Positions 58,698-64,000 of a DNA stretch of 64,000 nt are shown one piece after another; position 1 is the first letter of the stretch; each line of letters opens with the position of its first letter. Origin of the DNA: Tropicibacter alexandrii. Its GTDB lineage: Bacteria; Pseudomonadota; Alphaproteobacteria; Rhodobacterales; Rhodobacteraceae. The position numbers and the translations under genes were made by a program. The notes under the pieces were generated by a model, which was not told the origin of the DNA, searched no databases, and worked only from the letters and a program-made list of their open reading frames with translations. The DNA lies in the NCBI RefSeq assembly GCF_003667315.2, contig NZ_RCTZ02000024.1, positions 1-64,000 of the forward strand, in the 5' to 3' direction.

Positions 58698-59870
58698 ATG
58701 AAAGATGTCGTCATTTCCGGGGCAGCGCGGACGCCGATGGGCGGGTTCCAGGGGGTCTTTGCGGGTGAAAGCGCGGCACGCCTCGGCGGCGACGCAATCC
58801 GTGCCGCGTTGAAGCAGGCAGGCCATCCGGCGGTCGACGAACTGCTGATGGGCTGTGTCCTGCCAGCCGGGCAGGGACAAGCGCCCGCGCGTCAGGCGGG
58901 GTTTGCCGCGGGCCTCGGCGACGACGTCCCGGCCACGACCCTCAACAAGATGTGCGGGTCCGGGATGAAGGCGGCGATGATGGCCTTTGACCGGCTGGCG
59001 TTGGGCGACGCCACGACCATGGTCGCGGGCGGCATGGAAAGCATGACCAACGCGCCCTACATGCTGCCCAAGATGCGCGACGGTGCCCGGATCGGCCATG
59101 GGCAGGTGATCGACCACATGTTCCTCGACGGGCTCGAGGACGCCTATCACAAGGGCCGGCTGATGGGCACCTTCGCCGAAGACTGCGCCGAGGCCTTCCA
59201 GTTCACCCGCGAAGCGCAGGATCAATACGCCATCGCCTCGCTCGACAACGCGCTGGACGCGGAACGCTCGGGTGCCTTCGAGCGCGAAATAACCCCGGTC
59301 ACCCTGCACACCCGCATGGGCGAAGAGGTCATCACGCGGGACGAACAGCCCGGAAAGGCGCGCCCCGAAAAGATCCCGATGCTGAAACCCGCCTTTCGCA
59401 AGGACGGCACGGTCACGGCGGCCAATTCCTCGTCGATCTCGGACGGCGCTGCCGCGCTTGTCCTGACGACGATGGAGGCCGCTGCGCAGGCCGGCATCGC
59501 CCCGCGCGCGCGGATACTCGGTCATGCCAGCCATGCCCAAGCGCCGAAGGACTTCCCCACGGCCCCCATCCCGGCGGCACAGAAACTGCTCGACCGGATC
59601 GGCTGGACGAAATTCGACGTCGACCTGTGGGAGGTGAACGAAGCCTTTGCCGTGGTGCCCATGGCGTTCATGAAGGAAATGGGCCTGCCGCGCGACATCG
59701 TGAACGTCAATGGCGGCGCCTGCGCGCTGGGCCACCCGATCGGGGCCTCGGGCGCGCGGATCATCGTGACGCTCCTGAATGCGCTGGAGAACCACGGCGC
59801 GAAACGGGGTGTCGCGGCGATCTGCATCGGCGGCGGCGAAGGCACGGCCATCGCGATCGAGCTGCTCTAG
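58698..59870 (+). CDS. Acetyl-CoA C-acetyltransferase / acyltransferase (thiolase)
   Basis: 390 residues. The condensing Cys lies in NKMCGSGMKA (about residue 89), the His in VNEAFAV, and the second Cys in GGACALGHPIGASGARI plus the C-terminal CIGGGEGTAI. Biosynthetic-type (PhaA/AtoB-like) length and motifs; the direction (acetoacetyl-CoA synthesis or degradation) cannot be told. GGGAGGAAG precedes the ATG. It is not next to phaB or beta-oxidation genes. Confidence 0.94.
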   Translation: MKDVVISGAARTPMGGFQGVFAGESAARLGGDAIRAALKQAGHPAVDELLMGCVLPAGQGQAPARQAGFAAGLGDDVPATTLNKMCGSGMKAAMMAFDRLALGDATTMVAGGMESMTNAPYMLPKMRDGARIGHGQVIDHMFLDGLEDAYHKGRLMGTFAEDCAEAFQFTREAQDQYAIASLDNALDAERSGAFEREITPVTLHTRMGEEVITRDEQPGKARPEKIPMLKPAFRKDGTVTAANSSSISDGAAALVLTTMEAAAQAGIAPRARILGHASHAQAPKDFPTAPIPAAQKLLDRIGWTKFDVDLWEVNEAFAVVPMAFMKEMGLPRDIVNVNGGACALGHPIGASGARIIVTLLNALENHGAKRGVAAICIGGGEGTAIAIELL

Positions 59871-59872
59871 GT

Positions 59873-59935
59873 TTCTTCTGGCCGCAAAATACCGCGGGGG
59901 TGAGGCCCGGCACGGGCCGAGGGGGCAGAGCCCCC
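59873..59935 (-). repeat. Composite hairpin / GGTATTTT...AGAAGAAA repeat (copy 3)
   Basis: Minus-strand reading: GGGGGC-TCT-GCCCCC, GGCCCG-TGC-CGGGCC, then CCCCCGCGGTATTTTGC and AGAAGAA. It begins 2 bases after the thiolase stop and ends about 25 bases before the LysE start. Confidence 0.75.
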
Positions 59936-59960
59936 GGTCGCGGTGAACAGGACGCGCAAC

Positions 59961-60587
59961 ATGAGCTTTCACGGCTGGCTGGTCTTTGCGGGCTTCTGGG
60001 TGGTCTTCGTCACCTCGCCGGGCCCGAACGCGGCCAACTGCATCCAGAACGGCATGGCCCATGGCTTTGCCCGCGCCCTGTGGGGAGTCGCCGGCATCCT
60101 GACGCAGGCCACGCTGTTTTTGTGCCTGTCGGCGCTGGGGGTGACCGCCTTGATCGCCGCGTCCCCGGCGGCCTTCACCGTGGCCAAGTTCGCGGGCGCG
60201 GGCCTGCTGATCTGGTTCGGGATCAAGGGCTGGATGCGCGCCACCAAACCTTTGCGCGCGACGGGGCTGCAGACACGGCACATCTACACGCGCGCCTTCG
60301 CCATCGCCACGATCAACCCGAAATCCGTGGCTGGATACCTTGCGGCCTTTTCGCAGTTCGTCCAGCCCGAGGTCCCGATCCTGACGCAGATGTGGGTGAT
60401 CACCCCCACCGCGCTGGCGATCACGAGTGCCAGTTATTGCACCTACACCGCCCTCGGTGCATGGCTGGGCCAGCGTGCCCTATCTGCGGTGGCCAACACC
60501 GCCATCCGGCGCGGTCTCGCCGCGTGTTTCATTCTCTACGGCGTGGCGCTGGCCTTCGCCTCGGTGCCGACAGGAGGACCGACATGA
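59961..60587 (+). CDS. LysE/RhtB-family exporter
   Basis: 208 residues with about six helices. FVVVFVTSPGPNAANCIQNGMAHG-type start (WVVFVTSPGPNAANC), AGAGLLIWFGIKGWM and the FAIATINPKSVAGYLAAFSQFV segment are family features. Such proteins export amino acids or homoserine lactones; the substrate is unknown. ATG 59961 is chosen over a GTG at 59943. The stop overlaps the GFA gene start (ATGA). Confidence 0.9.
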   Translation: MSFHGWLVFAGFWVVFVTSPGPNAANCIQNGMAHGFARALWGVAGILTQATLFLCLSALGVTALIAASPAAFTVAKFAGAGLLIWFGIKGWMRATKPLRATGLQTRHIYTRAFAIATINPKSVAGYLAAFSQFVQPEVPILTQMWVITPTALAITSASYCTYTALGAWLGQRALSAVANTAIRRGLAACFILYGVALAFASVPTGGPT

Positions 60588-60955
60588 CCCGTGGACATTG
60601 CCTGTGTGGCGCCATCCGCTTTGAAACCGAGGCCAGTCCGCAGGCTGCCTCTGTCTGCCATTGCAGCCAGTGCCGCAGGCAGTCGGGCCATCTTTGGGCC
60701 TCTGCCACGGTGTCCAAGGCGACGCTGACGATAAGCGGCCCGATCAAGTGGTTCGACAGTTCGAAGACCGCACAGCGCGGGTTCTGCCCGACCTGCGGCA
60801 CCTTCCTGTTCTGGCACGCCCATGCCGAGGACACGATCAGCTTCAGCCTCGGAGCTTTGGAAAATCCCACCGGGATCACCTTGGAAAAGCACATCTTTTG
60901 TGATGACAAGGGGGACTACTACGAGATCACCGACGCCTTGCCGCAAAAGGCTTGA
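60584..60955 (+). CDS. GFA-family (Mss4-like) zinc protein
   Basis: 123 residues. HCLCGAIRFE, SVCHCSQCRRQSG and GFCPTCGTFLFW provide the cysteine pattern for two zinc sites of the glutathione-dependent formaldehyde-activating enzyme fold. Many members are not formaldehyde enzymes, so no reaction is assigned. Overlaps the LysE gene by 4 bases, and the next gene follows by 18 bases. Confidence 0.9.
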   Translation: MTRGHCLCGAIRFETEASPQAASVCHCSQCRRQSGHLWASATVSKATLTISGPIKWFDSSKTAQRGFCPTCGTFLFWHAHAEDTISFSLGALENPTGITLEKHIFCDDKGDYYEITDALPQKA

Positions 60956-60973
60956 GCAGACAGGAGAGCAGAC

Positions 60974-61867
60974 GTGAAACAGATCACCCTTCTGGATGGC
61001 GGGATGGGGCAGGAATTGGTGCGGCGGGCTGGCGACCGGCCCACGCCCCTCTGGGCGACCCAAGTCATGATGGACCGGCCCGGGCTGGTGCAGGCCGTCC
61101 ACGCGGATTATTTCGCCGCCGGGGCGACGGTGGCGACCACGAACACCTACGCGCTTCACCGTGACAGGTTGGCGCCTGCCGGGATCGAGGATCGGTTGGA
61201 GCCGTTGTGCGAGGCCGCGCTGCACGAAGCCGCAACCGCGCGCGCGGCGCATGGCGGTGGGCGACTTGCGGGCAGTATCGGCCCGCTGGGTGCCACATAC
61301 CGGCCGGACAAGCATCCGCCACACGCGGTCTCCGTTCCGCTTTATGCCGAATGCGCGGCCCGGATGGCGGACAGGGTCGATCTGATCTTGCTGGAATCGG
61401 TCGCCTCGCTGGCCCATGCGCGCGCTGCGCTGGAGGGCGTTCTGCCATATGGCAAGCCAGTCTGGCTGGCGGTCACGCTGGACGACGCGGATGGAACGCG
61501 TCTCCGTTCGGGCGAGGCCGTGGCGGATGTGCTGGGGATTGCGGGGCAGGGGGCTGCGGCGATCTTGGCCAATTGCTCGGTTCCCGAGGTCATGCCTGCG
61601 GCGATGGAGATCTTCGCGACCGGAGACCTGCCGTTCGGCGCTTATGCCAACGGGTTCACCCAGATCAGCAGGGGCTTTCTCGCCGATCGTCCGACCGTCG
61701 ATGCCCTGACCGCGCGCGAGGATATGGGGCCCGAGGCCTACGCGTCGCATGTCATGGGATGGGTTTCACAGGGCGCGACGATCGTCGGCGGCTGCTGCGA
61801 GACCGGTCCGGCGCATATCGTCGCGATCGCGCAGGCCTTGCGCATCGCGGGCTTTGATATCGCCTGA
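60974..61867 (+). CDS. Homocysteine S-methyltransferase family protein
   Basis: 297 residues, (beta/alpha)8 barrel. ITLLDGGMGQELVRR at the start, TNTYALHRDRL, LILLESVASLAHARAAL, and the zinc ligands in ILANCSVPEV and IVGGCCETGPAHI. The family moves methyl groups from S-methylmethionine, betaine or similar donors to homocysteine; the donor is unknown. The start is GTG 60974 with GGAGAG upstream. The next 200 bases hold palindromic repeats only. Confidence 0.9.
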   Translation: MKQITLLDGGMGQELVRRAGDRPTPLWATQVMMDRPGLVQAVHADYFAAGATVATTNTYALHRDRLAPAGIEDRLEPLCEAALHEAATARAAHGGGRLAGSIGPLGATYRPDKHPPHAVSVPLYAECAARMADRVDLILLESVASLAHARAALEGVLPYGKPVWLAVTLDDADGTRLRSGEAVADVLGIAGQGAAAILANCSVPEVMPAAMEIFATGDLPFGAYANGFTQISRGFLADRPTVDALTAREDMGPEAYASHVMGWVSQGATIVGGCCETGPAHIVAIAQALRIAGFDIA

Positions 61868-61883
61868 CGCTGGATCCGGTGGC

Positions 61884-61975
61884 AAGGCCGTTCGAACGGC
61901 CTTGGACCAATCGCCTTGCAAGGCGATTGTCACGCGTCTTCGAAGACGCGTTTCCAAGGCGCTTCGAAGCGCCTT
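61884..61975. repeat. Array of four perfect 20-bp palindromes
   Basis: AAGGCCGTTCGAACGGCCTT (61884), AATCGCCTTGCAAGGCGATT (61909), ACGCGTCTTCGAAGACGCGT (61932) and AAGGCGCTTCGAAGCGCCTT (61956). Spacers are GGACC, GTC and TTCC. Each is its own reverse complement over all 20 bases. The array starts 16 bases after the methyltransferase stop. The pair at 36027-36071 is a related but imperfect version with the same GGACC spacer. A degenerate GGTATTTT motif follows at about 61999. Confidence 0.85.
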
Positions 61976-62076
61976 GCGCCCGCATTCCGGCGGTTTGCCG
62001 CGGTATTTTCACGCCGAGCAGAACTTGGCGCATGGAAGGGCTGGACGTTGCGGGGGGCACGCGGCATGACAGCGTC

Positions 62077-62721
62077 ATGAGCGATTACTCCCCGCCGCAG
62101 GGCGACATCCCGATCCTTCACGAGGACAGCGATCTGCTGATTGTCCACAAGCCAGCTGGCCTGCTGTCGGTGCCGGGCAAGGGCGAGGACCTGCAGGATT
62201 GCCTGTTGACGCGCCTGACCGTTCCGTTTCCGACCGTGCGGCTGGTGCATCGGCTGGACCGGGACACATCGGGCGTCATGGTCTTTGCCCTGACCGAACA
62301 TGCGCAACGCCATCTCGGCCAGCAATTCGAGGCGCGCAAGACGAAAAAGACCTACATCGCCCGTGTCGCCGGGCGTTTGGAGCCGAAGTCCGGCGAAATC
62401 GATCTCCCGCTGATCGTCGACTGGCCGAACCGGCCCCGGCAGAAGGTCTGTCACGAAACGGGCAAGCCCTCGCTGACCGGCTACAAGGTGCTGAAATCCA
62501 GCGATGCCGAAAGCCGTGTCCGCCTGTTCCCGCATACGGGGCGAAGCCACCAGTTGCGGGTGCACATGCTGGCATTGGGCCATCCGATCCTGGGCGATCC
62601 GCTTTATGCCGCAGACACTGCGGGGAACTACCCCCGCATGATGCTGCATGCCGAGGAATTGCGCGTGAACCATCCCGAAAGCGGGCGGGGCATGTCGTTT
62701 CGCGCAAAGCCGGACTTCTGA
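62077..62721 (+). CDS. rluA: RluA-family pseudouridine synthase
   Basis: 214 residues. Catalytic Asp in HRLDRDTSGVMVF; ILHEDSDLLIVHKPAGLLSVPG at the start, KTYIARVAG, GRSHQLRVHMLALGHPILGDPLY near the end. No S4 domain and short length fit RluA (23S U746 / tRNA U32) rather than RluC/D, but target sites are not readable from the sequence. The frame is open much further upstream through the palindrome array; ATG 62077 is the family start. Confidence 0.9.
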   Translation: MSDYSPPQGDIPILHEDSDLLIVHKPAGLLSVPGKGEDLQDCLLTRLTVPFPTVRLVHRLDRDTSGVMVFALTEHAQRHLGQQFEARKTKKTYIARVAGRLEPKSGEIDLPLIVDWPNRPRQKVCHETGKPSLTGYKVLKSSDAESRVRLFPHTGRSHQLRVHMLALGHPILGDPLYAADTAGNYPRMMLHAEELRVNHPESGRGMSFRAKPDF

Positions 62722-62908
62722 GGTGCAGGCGGCGCGGCACTTCGCCCCGTCACTGTGGCAGTGGCGACGTGGCCGCCGCCGCTTTGCATGATCCGTGGGG
62801 TTGTGACACTGTGACCCGCGAATTGAATGAGGGGGCCTGCGTCCCCAGTTTGGACCCATAGAATGTCGGCATGACAGCCCGACAAGATTTCACAGGAAAG
62901 GAATGCAA

Positions 62909-63562
62909 ATGGCACTGCGTATCAATGACGAACTGCCGAACCTCCATGTCGTGACCGACCAAGGTGAGTTCGACCTGCATGACTGGCAGGGCGACTCTTG
63001 GGCGATCCTGTTCTCCCACCCCAAGGATTTCACACCCGTCTGCACGACCGAGTTCGGTGCGGTGGCCCAGCTGGCCGACGAATGGGCCAAGCGCGGCACC
63101 AAGGTGATGGGCATCTCGGTCGATGGTGTCGAGGAGCACAAGAAGTGGAAGGGCGACATCGAGAAGACATCCGGTGCGCCGGCGGGGTTCCCGATCATCG
63201 CCGATGACGACCTGAAGGTCGCCAAGGCGCTGGATATGCTGCCCGCAGACGCCTATTTGCCCGATGGCCGGACCCCGGCTGACAGCGCGACCGTGCGGTC
63301 CGTCTTCATCATCGCGCCGAACAAGAAAGTGCAGCTGATGATGACCTACCCGATGTCGGTCGGTCGGAACTTTGCAGAGGTGCTGCGCGCGCTGGATGGT
63401 CTGCAGCGCACCTACAACCAGCCGCTGGCCACCCCGGCGAACTGGGAAACGGGTCAGGACGTGATCGTCGCCCTGTCGCTCGACGACGCGGCGGCAGAAG
63501 AGAAATACGGTACGCTGGACAAGCAGTTGCCCTACCTGCGCTTCGCCAAGAACCCGGCTTGA
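62909..63562 (+). CDS. 1-Cys peroxiredoxin (Prx6 type)
   Basis: 217 residues. The peroxidatic Cys is in HPKDFTPVCTTEFGA. SVDGVEEHKKWKGDIE and the long C-terminal extension (PMSVGRNFAEVLRALDGLQRTYNQPLATPANW) are Prx6-type features, without a typical resolving Cys. Reduces H2O2 and organic peroxides in the cytosol. The ATG at 62909 is favoured over one at 62903 because AGGAAAGG lies 8 bases before it. About 190 bases upstream hold no gene. Confidence 0.95.
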   Translation: MALRINDELPNLHVVTDQGEFDLHDWQGDSWAILFSHPKDFTPVCTTEFGAVAQLADEWAKRGTKVMGISVDGVEEHKKWKGDIEKTSGAPAGFPIIADDDLKVAKALDMLPADAYLPDGRTPADSATVRSVFIIAPNKKVQLMMTYPMSVGRNFAEVLRALDGLQRTYNQPLATPANWETGQDVIVALSLDDAAAEEKYGTLDKQLPYLRFAKNPA

Positions 63563-63572
63563 GCCTTAAGAA

Positions 63573-63595
63573 GGGGCGGGGCACTGCCCCGCCCC
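63573..63595 (+). terminator. Hairpin after the peroxiredoxin gene
   Basis: Perfect 10-bp stem GGGGCGGGGC / GCCCCGCCCC with a 3-base loop, 10 bases after the stop; no T tract. Confidence 0.6.
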
Positions 63596-63714
63596 GTGTC
63601 CAGAAACCGCGCGGGGCGGAGGCAGGTGCCGGGTGTCTTGAAAGTTCTCCTTGAATGGGGTCGGTTTATCGCATCTTTCCGGTCAATGACTCTGACCCGG
63701 TTTCAGGAGACATC

Positions 63715-64000
63715 ATGAGGGAGCCCTTCGAAATCGGTGGTGAACATGTCGTGGCCGGAACAAGGCGCACGGTCGATCTGCCCGTCTCGGTCCTGTCGGA
63801 CCATACCCCTGTCACCATGTCCGCCCATGTCATCCATGGCCGCAAGCCGGGGCCCGTCATGTTTGTCTCGGCGGCCATCCATGGCGACGAGGTGATCGGG
63901 GTCGAAATCGTCCGACGCCTGTTGCGCACCGCGCCGCTGTCGCGCCTGAACGGGACCTTGATCGCCGTGCCGATCGTCAACACCTTTGGTTTCCTGAACC
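63715..64000 (+). CDS. Succinylglutamate desuccinylase / aspartoacylase family protein (3' truncated by the window)
   Basis: The first 95 codons from ATG 63715. VMFVSAAIHGDEVIGVEIVRRLL carries the zinc-binding H-G-D-E of the M14-like AstE/AspA family, and AVPIVNTFGFLN the next conserved block. TTTCAGGAGA lies upstream of the ATG. The remainder, including the catalytic Glu, is outside the window. The family removes acyl groups from amino acids or related amides. Confidence 0.8.
   Translation, partial: MREPFEIGGEHVVAGTRRTVDLPVSVLSDHTPVTMSAHVIHGRKPGPVMFVSAAIHGDEVIGVEIVRRLLRTAPLSRLNGTLIAVPIVNTFGFLN

Noticed and set aside
61879-62076. Upstream extension of the RluA-type protein through the palindromes
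   Set aside because: Encodes repeats of FEDAFPRRFEAP type derived from the palindromes; ATG 62077 fits the family start.
1-64000. Defence system, prophage, secretion or biosynthetic cluster
   Set aside because: Looked for integrases, toxin-antitoxin pairs, Cas, restriction, NRPS/PKS and phage genes; none are seen. The PdeM/Lhr-like pair is a repair unit, not a defence locus on this evidence.

Overview
This window is a stretch of ordinary chromosome from an alphaproteobacterium, most probably a member of the Rhodobacterales (Roseobacter group). The grounds are the high GC content, the gene content (DUF3035, DUF4170 and DUF1674 proteins, a TIGR01459 HAD protein, separate MnmD and FAD-oxidoreductase genes, a PdeM/Lhr-like repair pair) and the gene order (rsmB - heparinase-like - purH - lspA - DUF3035 - two M16 peptidases; pmbA - cysQ - DUF4170 - waaA - lpxK; ubiA/rsmE/gshA). 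I see no prophage, plasmid, CRISPR array, rRNA operon or complete insertion sequence. Genes are closely packed, with many 4-base start/stop overlaps. The species cannot be named from this sequence alone.

Layout. 0-10 kb: folD, rarD, a thioesterase, the repair pair pdeM/lhr-like, a nitroreductase, a secreted VWA protein, and an overlapping response regulator/hybrid kinase pair. 10-20.6 kb: a branched-chain-type ABC importer (livG, livH, small membrane protein, livM, binding protein, livF) flanked by a long-chain-type acyl-CoA ligase and a PaaK-like ligase. A cupin and a protein made of two copies of one unknown domain sit in the same cluster, which looks like an uptake-and-CoA-activation locus for an organic acid. 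20.6-24 kb: a secreted degenerate caspase-like protein, rpmJ, tRNA-Val and an N-formylglutamate amidohydrolase. 23.8-29.8 kb (minus): rbfA, a phosphodiester glycosidase, pmbA, cysQ, DUF4170, waaA, lpxK (lipid A/Kdo and associated functions). 29.9-42.5 kb: dapB, DUF1674, rsmB, heparinase-like, purH, lspA, DUF3035 lipoprotein, two M16 proteins, DUF2252, dapA. 42.6-52.2 kb: lytic transglycosylase, EamA transporter, mnmD and its divergent FAD oxidoreductase, MaoC, HAD protein, coiled-coil membrane protein, OmpA-like protein, ubiA. 52.2-64 kb: rsmE, GNAT, membrane protein, gshA, a gamma-glutamyltransferase-like enzyme, an anti-sigma/anti-anti-sigma pair, thiolase, LysE exporter, GFA protein, homocysteine methyltransferase-like protein, RluA-type synthase, 1-Cys peroxiredoxin, and the start of an aspartoacylase-like gene.

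The least explained material is non-coding. A perfect 26-bp palindrome occurs five times, each time within about 12 bp of a stop codon. Four perfect 20-bp palindromes form a close array near 61.9 kb, with a related pair at 36.0 kb. A pair of 66-bp stem-loop units in the 57.4-57.7 kb gap keeps pairing by compensatory changes, as expected of a duplicated small RNA. Four TGCATG sites lie at an exact 11-bp period between mnmD and its divergent neighbour. A 267-bp element with 33-bp terminal inverted repeats abuts the rsmB stop codon. A composite hairpin plus GGTATTTT...AAGAAGAA unit recurs at gene ends.

Proteins worth a second look are the two-domain unknown protein (halves 53/118 identical), the caspase-like protein that has lost both catalytic residues, and the GGT-like enzyme with an altered oxyanion region. 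All family calls were made by reading the sequence without database searches.
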